Assembly: GCA_026545765.1 (NCBI GenBank)
Contig: CM048843.1
Span: 6,492,001-6,556,000, forward strand
Direction: 5' to 3'
DNA: 64,000 nucleotides
Origin: Plantago major
Taxonomy: Eukaryota > Streptophyta > Magnoliopsida > Lamiales > Plantaginaceae
The notes below the pieces were generated by a model that saw only the letters and a list, made by a program, of their open reading frames with translations, was not told where the DNA came from and did no database searches. The first letter of the stretch is position 1. Each line of letters begins with the position of its first letter. The position numbers were made by a program, and so were the translations under genes. This document shows positions 21,451-33,263 of the stretch, in pieces.

Positions 21451-24256
21451 ATTTTGTCGGAATTCATTGCAACTTCAATGTAAATACCTTCTATTAATAA
21501 TTACAAGGGCCTATTTGTGCATTAATTTCTCATTCATCTTCAATCTGAATTGAGTAATTAAAGACACTAGACACACTTTAATTAAAAATTCCAACAAATT
21601 CAAAGTTAGTTTGGGTTTACCAAGATGTTATACTACATACTATATAAAATTCTGAGTTATTGGTGGTTGAAGTTTTTAGTTCATTTTAGTGGAGGGATAC
21701 ATATGGAATAGAATATCAGCTGCGAGTTATTATTACTAGATGAGAAGTTACGTCAAAGGAGATACAAAATCATTTATTTTGAAAGCTACCAATATAAATC
21801 CAATACAAGTTGTTATAGTCACGAATAACCGTACGACATGAATTTACGTGCACAGACTATTTTTCTTATAAAGTCCAAGTTAAAAGGGTATTGCGTGGAT
21901 ACCTACCTGTCAATGATTCTAGTTGGAGAAAACTTATTAAACTTGAGCCCGTTATTTCAAACTAAAATCAAAGCATTAGAATCACTACACATATGCTCTA
22001 AAACATCATCGTAAAACTCCTCGTGATTTTTATTAAATTTCCCCCTTGTATCAAATTACATTCAAAGTTGAAATAAACAAAAATTACTCACAACAAATGA
22101 GTACACTGATTAAAGTAGACTATTAATATTTTACAATTTCAAACAACAAAATTGAATGAACACATCCACATGGAAATCAACGTATCACGATTTCTAGTTA
22201 TTATCTAAAATAATTCTCAAAAAAAAGAAGTAATTATATAAAATAAAGTATTTTTGTAATTTTGAAGTAGAGACAAATTATTTTATGGTGTTGCAACTTT
22301 TCTATGGAAAAAAAGTTACGCTCATAAACAAATGAACAACTAAAAGACTGCTCTACATATCCACTTCAAGTATGCAGTATAGAATTTAAAATCAACTTAT
22401 TTTTCATGCTATAGTTAGTTTATAGATATAATTTAAACTAATATTAAATAATATACCGGATATTACTAACTTTTTAATTAAAATCACTTTAAGGTCTGTC
22501 ATGGTAGAAGGAGATTCTATGATTCTATAAATGTCATCAAACAACTTCAAGTCTTCAACAAGTCAACAACCAGAGCTTCTCTATCTTCAGCTAGAAGTAT
22601 TATTGAAGAAACTAAACTATTATGGACTATTTGACAAGCAATTATAATTGCATAAATCTGTTAAAAACACTTAAAAACTTGATTTTGTTGATTTTATTCG
22701 CTATTAAAATAGTCTGTTAGTGATCACTTTAAATTCCGTCTTGAGTATTTTGTTGATCTTGTGGTCGAAATTAAAAAATAAGTCATACGAGTCATTTTAA
22801 ATTCATTCAATCTTTTTTTTAAGTGATGTGGTTTATTGTCCGTCATAATATCTACAACTTAATTTTAGACCGACTATTGGAAGAATCTCTACGAACATGC
22901 ACAGGCCCTTGGGACCACTTGCTCAAAAACAAAAGGCTGCGATCAGTCAATAGTATTGGGGCTAGTAATCAGATTTGGGCCGATTTCACCGTTAAAAGGC
23001 TACTGATGCTGGGCCTGTGGTGTCTCTCTCTTTTTCTTTCTTTTCTTCTTTCTTCCCCTTCAATGGGCCTAAGGTTTTCTCTAAATTTTTACTAGAATTT
23101 ATGGGCCTAAGGCCTCACTAATAGAGTTTCCAGATTTAATTCTTATCTTTCTCCTTTGGAGAGGATTTAAGAGTTCTACTTTTTTGGGAATTGATATAGA
23201 AATGGCCATTTTCGTTAAGTTAGCATGTTTTGAGATGGATGAAAATGCCCTTTGGGAAATACTCGACTACCCATTCAAGTTATACCGTTTTTTAATTTTG
23301 ATAAGGTCTAAAAACTGACAGTCTTTTTTTTACAAAGAAAATTGAAATCTTTATATCAATATCAATTCACTTTTTTTTTTAACATAATGTAAAAGATCAT
23401 CAACTCGACTATATACGAAATGACAGTTTAACCATAACTCAATTAATTTTGATAACCTAACTGGTCTTAGTAATAACTGAGTAGTAGTACCTTTTAATAA
23501 AATTGTGATCCAATATTAATATTCTATGTGATACCCAGAGACATTATTCATTGTACTCAAGTCATGAACAAGTACTAATCTTCTAGTGAAAAAGTATAAA
23601 ATATGTAAAAGGTGGTTATGTACCTGTGTTGATTAGTTGTTTATATGATTATTGTGGTGAAAAGAAGACTGACTAAGCTTGTCCCAGAACTCGTGCATCG
23701 AAACTCAATCCCAAGATCTTGTCACATGCCACTAACACTAATTTATTCTTGATCACCACATATAATGATAATTAATGATCATAATCCTCTCCTATCTAGT
23801 TCTATATATCTAGTCCAATGCGTGCGAATATTCGATAATTGCGTCCAATATATAATACTACTATCACTAGCTAGTAGCTACTATAGTTTCTAAAGATTTG
23901 CAACCATATGAATCCTGTCTATTTAAATATTTATCAATTGTATAAGCAATCTTGCTAGTTCTCACATATTTTTAATCAACTTGCATGTGACCATAGCTTT
24001 GAAGGACTCGAGTTGGTTGGAAAACCATGCACCAAACCAATGAGTTCAATACTGTATATTTTCTCAGCAAAAACATCGAGCCAAACAATGTGAGACTTGA
24101 GTGTTTCTATGACATAAACAAATAATATCAATATATACTTAGAATTGACATGCATATATGCTCAACAGTTCAAATTTGTAATTAGTGATCAATGATGAGA
24201 TTTATTACATATATATAGATCATTTAAGGCCAAGTAATTAATATCTAGTAGAAATA
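21451..24256. other. No gene recognised
   Basis: AT-rich intergenic DNA. The 90-codon frame at 22823-23095 shows no domain. No terminal inverted repeats were spotted. Confidence 0.45.
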
Positions 24257-24550
24257 ATGAATGAAGAGTATTTGCAGGAGTTATACCCATTATCAGGATA
24301 CCGTACACTTTTCAGGGACATTCAGGGCCTCTTGGAGGAGTTCAATCATCTGGCATTCTCTTTTGTCTACCGCGAACCATATGGAACCGATGACCACCTT
24401 TCCAGAATGGGAAGCTCAAGAATTAATCCCCGGCCTAGCCATGTTTAGTGCGTTTGGGATGCAGTTCCGTCTTGGTTATATACGAACTCTAGAGAATTTT
24501 AATTTGTACCAAGTACTCCGAATGGTATATTGGCCGCTCTTCAATGTTTA
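24257..24550 (+). pseudogene. RNase H-like fragment (LINE or RVT_3 type)
   Basis: Two overlapping frames share a start. One reads DIQGLLEEFNHLAFSFVYRE and then DDHLSRMG, which resembles the end of the plant RNase H-like (RVT_3) domain, where an F-x-x-V-x-R-E block is followed by a D-x-L-A-x-x-G block. Only about 60 residues remain and the reading frame slips afterwards. It could come from a LINE or from a domesticated RNase H-like gene. Confidence 0.4.
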
Positions 24551-24644
24551 ATGTAATGGCTTCCTTTAAAAAGAATGATGGAAGATGCATGTTGAGCAAT
24601 GATTATTACAAGTATAGAACTTAATTAAGAGAAGCTAGCAAGCA

Positions 24645-24800
24645 TCTATCTATCTATATATTAAAAGAAAAACCATTCAACCATTCTGAAGGTTGTCACA
24701 TCATTTAATTATGTTGAAATATGGAGCATTCTCATTGGTCGAAATTATTCAACCTGGCTTAACGTTATGTTTTCATTGGTTTGGAGAAAAATCAATATGC
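24645..24800 (+). mobile_element. Possible Helitron 5' end
   Basis: A sequence starting TCTATCTATCTATATATTAA, followed by AAGAAAAACCATT and TGTCACATCA, resembles the TC-start termini of plant Helitrons. No 3' hairpin with CTRR end was identified; it could lie beyond the copia insertion at 25789. Weak call. Confidence 0.3.
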
Positions 24801-25788
24801 TGACTGTTGAAATCTTATTCCGGATCGATTCCTGACAACGTCAATTTTTAGCCAAAATCGATTATGTTCTTTTATCCCATTTTTCATATCGGTTTTCACA
24901 TTTCATTTCAGCTTTCACCACAAATCCATGCCTAAATCGGGATGAAGAACCAAATCGATTCTTCGCGCAGTATGATCGAAAAAGGCTTCTTGAGGATTGT
25001 CAAGTTTCATTCCCAAATGGCTATTCATTTTTCGTTGGTTCATTCGCTACACCCTAGATTCTAGATTGCCTATCAATTCCACAATTACCCAAATTGATGA
25101 TGTGATCGACGGTGATGTGATTCGATTCATCATATATATAGATTACTTTTTTGATTTTCGCGATGATGATTTCACCAATCACCCCCAAATATATTATATA
25201 TTCGCTCCACCCTCGAATCACCATTCACCAGTCTGTTGTTCCCCTTTAGTTAATGATGGAATAAAGAGAGTGAGATTTTGGATGAGAGATTGACGCGTAT
25301 CGCCATAGCGAGCTGGAACAAGTGCAAGCTCAAGAAATTTGGTAAGGTGTACCCTTTAGCTGTTGTTTTGTCCAAGCAATTAATTTTGTTATTTTACTTC
25401 ATCATCTCTTCCAATTTTATCGCCAATTTTTTAGTTGTGGTAATACTCCTACTTGTTAGATATCTGTTGATCATCATATATGTTTTCTAAGGGATGAAAA
25501 ATTGTCTTTGATTAATACGATTGGCAGATATATATTCTTTAAGCAATGAGAAATTGGCTTTGTTAATTTGATTGATGCCTAGATTTAACTTTCATAGCTA
25601 CTTTTGGGGTATATAGCTTATAAACTAATTTGGCTGCTTTATATATATAGTTTATCAATTTACTTTTTAGTATTATGGTCTGAATCAATGGGTATGAGAA
25701 TGTATAATATATATGGTGCTGGGATAGAACTATTACCATGTTCGATATGTTGTACCCGTGAGAGTTTCTCAATATGGACAAGGTTTAG

Positions 25789-26336
25789 TGTGAAGAGTAG
25801 CTTAATTAACAAGGAGTTGCAGTGGACGGCTAGGATCAAATCTGGAAGATCAATGGTCGAGATGTGATTGGCGGTTATGAGCAAGGAGGGAAAGTTAGTT
25901 TGTAACTAACTTTGGCCGCTTCCAGCTTATTCTTCTGATTCAAGTTTCTCTGATTGTTGGTTTGTTATATAGCTTCTGTAACTGTTTGTTAAAGAGAGAG
26001 TCATCATAATCATCAATCAATTTCTGTGTGTAAACACTTGTGAAGAGAAGTTGAGAGAGAATAGTCGATTCAATTGAGAGAAGAGTGAATTAGGATTTCA
26101 ATTCTCTGTAACTTGTAATTCTCTTGAGAGATTGAATCTCATCCATAGTGAAGGTCATTGCCTGGCCCGTGCACGTAGATCAATTTGATCGAAGCACGTA
26201 AAATCTCGTGTGTTATTCTCTGTTTTCTGAGTTTTGTTGTTTGTGACGTTTGTTCTTGTTGTTGTGACGATTTTGGGTAATTTGCGACACTTTATTCATC
26301 GGTTTTGGTTTCTGCAAATTGGCTCTAAACACTACA
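25789..26336 (+). repeat. 5' LTR of the 5.2-kb copia element
   Basis: Starts TGTGAAGAG and ends CACTACA, pairing with 46569-47115. Differences between the two LTRs are few, for example TGTGAAG versus TATGAAG at the start. Confidence 0.95.
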
Positions 26337-26338
26337 AT

Positions 26339-26354
26339 TGGCGCCGTCTGTGGG
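26339..26354 (+). promoter_or_regulatory. Primer binding site of the 5.2-kb copia element
   Basis: TGGCGCCGTCTGTGGG starts two bases after the LTR. It is not the usual copia site for initiator methionine tRNA (TGGTATCAGAGC) and implies another tRNA primer. Confidence 0.6.
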
Positions 26355-26383
26355 AAGCGGATCATTGATTAGCAACAACTACA

Positions 26384-27200
26384 ATGGCGTCAGGCGGTTA
26401 CAACATGGAGAAGTTAACTGATCGCAGTGATTTCAGGCTATGGAAGGCGGAAATGAAGGCAGTTATTGCACAACAAGAAGCTCTTGAAGCTCTTCTCGAA
26501 GATTTTCCAAAAGAAACAACTGATGCAGAGAAGAAGCAGCTGAGGCAACGAGCACACAGTGCTATCACTCTATAGCTTTGAGTGATGATACATTGAGGGA
26601 GGTGATTGATCTCACCACAGCTAAAGAAATCTGGGATAAACTCGAAGAAATGTACAACACCAAGTCGAAGGCCAGAAAGATTTTTGAAAAGCAGCGGTTA
26701 TTTGCTTTTCGCATGGTGGAAGATCGACCAATATCTGCTCAGCTGGAAGAATTTAAGAGAGCTGTCAGTGCTCATGATCAATTGGAGCCTGATCCAAAAG
26801 ATCCGATGAAAAGTGAAGATGAAGCAATACTGTTACTGAATGCTTTTCCCCCTTCAATGAGAACATTCAAGGATGCATTGGTTTATGGAAGCACTGCAAC
26901 ATTGACAATGGATGTTGTGGAGTCAGCTCTGAGATCAAGGGAGCAGGAATTGGCCAATGCACCCAATAATTCAATCCATGGTGAAGGATTGAATGTGAAG
27001 TTTCAATAGAAGAAACAATCAAAGTGGAAAGGAAGGGTTGACAAGAAGGAGTACAGGAACTCCACTGACAGCAAATGGATCTCTAATGACAATGTAGAGA
27101 GGCGCAAGTGCTATCACTGCCATAAGCAAGGCCATCTCAAGAAAGATTGCCCCACCTATAAGAGGAATCCAACAGGTCAGGTCACTCATACATTTCAAAC
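26384..27200 (+). pseudogene. gag of the 5.2-kb copia element
   Basis: The frame opens with MASGGYNMEKLTDRSDF at 26384 and carries the copia-type gag (UBN2/DUF4219-like) helical region. A frameshift at about 26573-26580 breaks it, and the frame continues at 26578-27009 to a TAG. Past that stop, the same frame encodes a CCHC zinc knuckle, CYHCHKQGHLKKDC, at 27112-27153. Gag forms the virus-like particle and binds the element RNA. The breaks look like simple indel and point changes. Confidence 0.85.
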
Positions 27201-27255
27201 TAATGCTACAGTAAATACACCTGCAAGCACTAGTGATTATGAAACTGCAGGTGCC

Positions 27256-27507
27256 TTGTGTATTATTGATCATAGCATGTTGCCTGTTTGGATACTTGAT
27301 TCTGGGTGTTCCTTCCACATGTGCTATATTAAGGATTGGTTCTGTGATCTTAAGTATAAAAATGGTGGAAGTGTGCTATTAGGTGATGATTTTCCACACC
27401 AAGTTAAGGGTACAGGAAGTGTTAAAATAAAGATGTTTGATGGTGTTGTCAGAGTCTTGAGTAATGTTAGATATATTCCCAGTTTAAAGAGGAATCTCAT
27501 TGGGTAA
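27256..27507 (+). pseudogene. Protease part of the 5.2-kb copia pol, cut by nested insertion
   Basis: The aspartic protease active-site block WILDSGCSFHM is at 27289-27321 and the frame ends RYIPSLKRNLIG. It hits TAA at about 27505, eleven bases before the nested element enters at 27521. The rest of pol resumes at 43630. Confidence 0.85.
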
Positions 27508-27520
27508 ATTTGATTCTATG

Positions 27521-29225
27521 TGTTGGTCCAGATAACGGCAAAGTAAAAGACTAGGGGGGGGGGGGGGTGAATAGTCTTTTAAAACTTTTGTCGATAAAAA
27601 CTATTTCTCAGATATCTGAATAGATATCTGATACTTAGAATCGAGCGGAAGACTTAATAAAGATAAGTGCGTAAATGCTTAAAGTGTGTGTGTGTGTTGC
27701 TGAAATGTAAATATAGAAAGGTAAATAACACAGCAAGTATAGTGGTATCTGGAGGTGGCGTAATCCTCCAACTAATCCACTTCGGTCTTCCAGAGACCGA
27801 GAATTCACTAGAATAGATAATTGAGTTCTCCTTACAAAAATCCTATTCTAAGATTCCTTTAAACAAATGGTTCCCAACCAAATGTTCCCCCTGAGTTGTT
27901 CCCCGGCTTTCACAGCCAAGTACTTCCTGCACTCAGAAACCTTTTTGAGTTATTCCCTAGCTTCCCAAGCTAAGTACTTCCTATACTCAATAACCTTGGA
28001 GTTATTCCCTAGTTTCCCAAATCAAGTACTTCCTATACTCCGGTAACCTTGGAGTTTATTCCCTGATTTTTCAAACTAAGTACTTCACATACTCCACTTA
28101 CGTTATGGTGTTGGTTTTGGTTTGAGTTGTCGGATGAGCTTCTTTAATAACTTATTCGCTTATTCGATAGCTCGTGAATCAAGTATACTTAATACACTTC
28201 TCAATGTATGGTATCTTGTTCTTTTATCGACCCAAGTCTTAGATAAATGTTCAAGAGAATGAATCTCGATACTTGATCTTTCGTTTCAACTCTTTCACAG
28301 ATAAATGTGCTTGTTTAGGATCGTGACACTTAGAACTTCAAGTTACTCAAGATCAAAAGCTTTGGTCGCAATGTAAAGCTTTGAGGATAAGTAAGTTGCT
28401 TTGAGAGAGAGTAAGGTGTTCAACGTTTGCTCAAGGTGTGTCTCTTCAAGCGCCTAAGTGTTGATATTTATAGATGAATTTGAGTGCCGTTTGAATAGTA
28501 TCCGTTAGGCTCAAATTCAAACTATTGATATCTCGTGTATAATCAGAAAGGTGTTTTGTCTTCTTCTTCGAAGTCGTTGCTTTTATTCGCATATCTCCGT
28601 CTGTGCATTAAATTCATTGTACTATACTTTTGTCCTCAGTGCCAATCTTAACTATGCTTTATATCGTAGACTAGTGTTATCCGATTCTTTGCACGCCCTT
28701 ATCTTCAATCTTCGATACCACTTTTATTGAAACAACTTTGTTTGCAATATATATATTTCTTTTCGTAAATGTGGTTAATGCTCAAGGTATCCGAGAATAG
28801 ATATCAGGACACTTTCCTTGTTTTCGATAGGCCTTTTATTTCTCGGATATCTCTTGTGACAGTTGGTTTAAAACTATTCGTGTCTTCAAGATATCTCGGT
28901 TCGTATCTCGAAAAATGCTTCAGAATCTTGTGCAGTTTCTTCAAGTCTTCAATGTCGTTGAGCTTGTTCTGCTTGGATGTCTTCTTCTTGGTCTTCTCTT
29001 CATAAAATAAAAATTACATTTTGAGACCTAACATCCTATACAAGATTAGCTAGACTATCATACTTAGTGAGTTTCCTCTTTTACAATGTTCAAGTGAACC
29101 AAGAGTACTAATCACCTTTCTGAGACTAAGATAAGTCATCATGTTGCTGATCAAAATCTAAACAGATATTTCTAACAAAATATCTAACAAATTTCCTAAC
29201 AAATTTCTCAACAAATTTCCCAACA
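27521..29225 (-). repeat. 3' LTR of copy A
   Basis: Pairs with 41911-43627; the inner edge meets the polypurine tract. It carries a 14-base G run at 27554-27567 where the other LTR has five G. Many CAG/CTG triplets present in the partner are altered here. The open frame at 28769-29005 is not a gene. Confidence 0.95.
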
Positions 29226-29240
29226 AATTTCCCCCTTTTT
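29226..29240 (-). promoter_or_regulatory. Polypurine tract of copy A
   Basis: On the minus strand AAAAAGGGGGAAATT directly precedes the LTR start TGTTGGG. It is identical to the tract of copy B. Confidence 0.9.
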
Positions 29241-32200
29241 GATCAGTCAACGATGACTATCTTACCTGTTACAAATCTGGATGAGTGAACAATCCAACAC
29301 TTAATCTTTTCTTAAGATCTTTAGTTTATTTAATTAAGTGCCGAAAGTAAACATCAACCAAATCACAAGGTGTGATCTTTGCTGACAAGTTATCTTTTAT
29401 AGAATACTATCTGAGAGTAAGTTCTTCAGATAAGTTATAAAGAGAGATTACAGATAACTTCAATACATAGAACAAGTTTGGCTCAGTCAGCAAAAATACA
29501 AAAACGACATAGTAAATTAGGACAACAGGAGTAACCAAGCTCCAAGTAGACATCCTAATAAACTAGTCTTCAAGTCTTCAATCTCTTCAAGTCTTCAACA
29601 GTATTTCTGTAGATCAGTCTGCAAATTTCCTATCTCCAAACCTTTTGATGTCATCAGAATAATCATAGAGAAGTGTTCTGACGAGCATCTCAAAGGTCTC
29701 CGACAAATCCACGCACCTCTTTATAGGTTTTGGTAGGATTTTTCGACAAAATGTTTGACCCACGATACTTTCCCTACTTCCGGGCATGCTCTATTCTCGA
29801 TATCGAAAGCTTGAAGTATTCAGATAATCCTCGATATCCGATGTCACCCTTGTATTGATCTTCGCTAGATAGAACGATTCATGTGGTTCTACATCGAGTC
29901 TTGCTCTTGTGCTGTTCTGTGATATTCGTAATTCATGCACATCATCCGCTTTCCATATGGACATTCATCAGAGAGGTCCTTTCTCAGGGCTTCAGTTCTC
30001 TTGACAACTTCAAAATCCAACCCTGCTTTAATGTGATTGGTGTTGATCAAGGTTGGCTTATCTTTTCTCCATGCCATAAGTTGTTTATGGATTGGTTCTG
30101 GAAATTTTGAATTTACCAATAGATTCTTAAGTTCCAGAATCCAATAGCCATTTTTCTGATTGATGCACCAGAGATGAGGAATCATTGTCATACTTCACAT
30201 ACTCTATTTGGCTTCTTCCGCCCGAGTGGAAGTTGACTTTGTCTTTCGACTCACCTGCTCCTGCTTTCTCTTGAATTCTCTTTGGGGTTGTTGCTTGAAG
30301 AACCACCCTGGATAGACTTGGTATTTCCAGAGGGTGTTTTAGCTGCTAGGGGCTTTGCAGCTATGGGCTCAGTTAGGCTTTCAATTTTCCTTTTCTTGTG
30401 AAGAGGAGCTTCATCTTCATCAGTTTCCTCATCATCATCAAGATTAAATCTTGTGTGAGTTTTACAGCCTTCTTCATTGCCCAGGGACTTGATTTGACCT
30501 TCTTCTTCTTCTTCTTCAGAAGATTCATCAATCCCTTTAACTTGTCTTCTCCTTGGAGCCTTGGTACTCCTTGGAGGTTTCTGTGCCATGGCCCTTGTTA
30601 TCATTTTAGTTCCTTCAGTAGGTTTCTGGAAAGCAGCTACTATTTGCAAAGCAGCTTGGCTTGAGGAGGGTTCATTGATTCTGAGTGGTGGCTGGGAAGT
30701 TTTCATGTTTCTTCTTCCTTTCTGAGCCGCACCAGCTCCAGATTTCTTCTTGTTTTCTTCTCCTTCTTCCCATTCCCCCTGACTTTGAGGTCCAGATTTG
30801 TACACTCTTTCCCCCTTAGTCATTGTTGGCTGACTCAGTCTCATAAAGGAATCTGAGAGAGACTCAAAATGTCCTTGTAAGAGATTGTAGGCAATGACCA
30901 ACTTCTGAAGTTCAGCTTTGAGCTCCTGATTTTGTTTGATAAGTCCATTGTCCTTATCAGTGAGCTCTGCCAATGGGCCTAGGATGGCATCTGCTTTTCC
31001 AGCAGTGTAACTTGCCTCTTGGAAAGCTTTTTCAGCTAAAGACGCATCATCGTCCCTTATCATTCCCAGATCTTTCTGAGCAATGACTATGCTAGTTGTT
31101 CTCTGAGTGATGAGCTCAGTGAACTTTTTCATTTCAGAGGGGACGGAGGCAATTACTTGTTCAGATTAGCCAGTACTTGGTACCTGTTCATGTATTCATT
31201 GGAGTGGACATTTGGCAGTTTGCTGAATATTGTAGGAGCAATCAGCTTCCTTTTCAAGTGAGAAACCGCTAAATGTTCATTGCGGTGCTCTGCCAAAGTC
31301 TTGTCTTCTTCATTATCTGAGTAATCACCAAAGATGATCTTCATCCTCTTGGACATTTTCATCGATTGTATCGAGTCCAGCAACCATCTCAGAGATTGGT
31401 TTCTTCCCTTTCTGGGAGGAGGATGGTACTTCTTTTGAAGATGATGCAGCCTTAGCATCATGCTTGACTTCAGATGCTTCTTCAGTATCGAGTTCTTTGG
31501 TGATATCATGCACAACATCCCGTAGCTCTTTAACCTCAGAGTAAGCAATCATTTCTTGTAATTATTGATCTTGTAGTTGATCAAGCTTGTCTCTGGATTT
31601 AGCTATTTGATCTTCCAGTTGAAGATGGAGCTGTTGTTCTTCTTCCAACAGTTGTCTGAGTTGAGCAGATCTGGTTTGAGTGTTTAATATTTTCTGATTG
31701 GTTTCTTCAGAAAGCTCAACTACTTGTTCAGTAGTAACTGGGTGTTGGTTAGAAGATGGATGAGTAGATTTCTGAGGAGATGGAGACGGAGATTTCTGTG
31801 AAGTCTTCTCAGTGTGCTTTTCAGCAGCTGAGGCATCATTTCTTAGCGAAATTCCTCCGGTCCCTGGTGCAGGGGCATCATCATCATCCTTTGTCATGTC
31901 ATCCTTTTGGTGATGGTCAGTGGGAGGTTCATCGAAGTCATTTTCGTTTATCTCTTCCTCCTCATCATCTTCAGATACAAGATTGATCACTTCAGGAATA
32001 GTGATCTTCTGCCCATTAACCTCTTCTTGTTCAGAAGGTATAAATTGGGCAAGACTGGCTTAAATGCCATTTGTAATCTTGTCTGACCATCTGCCTGTTC
32101 AAAGGCTTGTATCAAACTGTGCGCCACTTCTCTGGAGAAATCCTTATGCAATAGAGTCGCAACTGTGTACTGTTCGGTAGGGAACATTGCATGGATGTAT

Positions 32201-32586
32201 GTCTCCAAGTCAAGAGCTCTTGCTCGTCTGTTTGGTTGATCTGTGATTCTCAATATTTCAGAGAGATCAGAGCACCTTAACCTTTGCCATTTCTTGAAGC
32301 ATTTAATGTGCTTTGGCAGGGTGTGAGCTTTGAAGAAGGGAAGTAGGTCCCTTGTTTCAACATTGGGAGCCTGCTCGGCACTTGTTTGAGCATGAAAGAA
32401 AGAGTTTTGAGTGAGCTTCAAAACGTTTATAGATATCTGAGTAGAAGTGTAGTTTAGTTTCTGAGTTACCTGAGTAAGTACTTCAGGCTCAGAGACTTGT
32501 TCTACTGAGACAATTGGTGTCTCAGATATCTTGTTGTGAGGCGGAGACTTGAAAGTCTGGTCCTCATCAACCTTTCTTTCTTGAAC

Positions 32587-32671
32587 CTGAGAATTAACAT
32601 TATCACAATACTTAGGAAATTTTATCAAGAAAACTTTAAGTGACAAGTCAGATATCTGAGAGGTCAATTAC
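32587..32671 (-). other. Intron 4 of the extra frame, copy A
   Basis: 85 bp; starts GTAATTGACC, ends TTAATTCTCAG; phase 0, with an in-frame TGA inside. Confidence 0.75.
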
Positions 32672-32820
32672 CTCCATGGGAGGCTCAGATACTTGTCTCT
32701 CAGAGACACATGCGCCTCTGGAATCTTTTCTTGTGATGAAGGCCTTGATGCCTCATCAATTTCCATAGGTGCAGGGGATGTCGCAACTCTGTCCCCTTGC
32801 ACTTCTACTTCTGAGTGAGC

Positions 32821-32903
32821 CTGTGAGTAGAAAGCATTGAATAATTTAGAGAAGACTTTAGTTAACCCAAGGTGAAGAATATTTATCATTGATTTTCATA
32901 TAC
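32821..32903 (-). other. Intron 3 of the extra frame, copy A
   Basis: 83 bp; starts GTATATGAAA, ends CTACTCACAG; phase 0. It includes in-frame stops (AATGATAAATA) that splicing would remove. Confidence 0.8.
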
Positions 32904-33005
32904 CTTCATACTGGAAGGCTCAATGATCTGTTCTTCAGAAACCTTGTCGGTTTCTGGGTTTTCTTCTGGCATTTCTGCCTTATCTTCCTCTTTCTCAGTT
33001 GGAGC

Positions 33006-33075
33006 CTGTTAGAAACATTTATTTCAATGATAAACTTATAAATGAAGAAGTGTTATCTTAAGAATCAATTATTAC
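33006..33075 (-). other. Intron 2 of the extra frame, copy A
   Basis: 70 bp; starts GTAATAATTG, ends TTTCTAACAG; phase 0; AT-rich with stops in the exon frame. Confidence 0.75.
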
Positions 33076-33183
33076 CTGTGGTACAGGCTCAGATATCTTA
33101 AGAGGCGAGGTTGAGGGAACCTCCTTCTCAGTTTCTGAGGTAAGCTTTTCAGCTTCCTCTTGTTTTTGTGTTTCTAACTCAGC

Positions 33184-33263
33184 CTGTAACAAAGAATTTT
33201 TATAAATAACAAGATGTACAAGCATAAAATTTGCACAAGATAAGAGTTAAACCGGTCAGCTAC
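33184..33263 (-). other. Intron 1 of the extra frame, copy A
   Basis: 80 bp; starts GTAGCTGACC, ends TTTGTTACAG; flanking exons join in phase 0. Reading through it meets a stop. Confidence 0.75.

Noticed and set aside
28769..29005. 78-codon frame in the LTR
   Set aside because: Not shared in the partner LTR frame and lies in the patch with altered CAG/CTG; no domain.
30398..30664. Plus-strand frames inside the 16-kb element (also 31780, 33445, 33838, 36038, 38001)
   Set aside because: They are antisense shadows of the minus-strand pol and extra-frame coding DNA.
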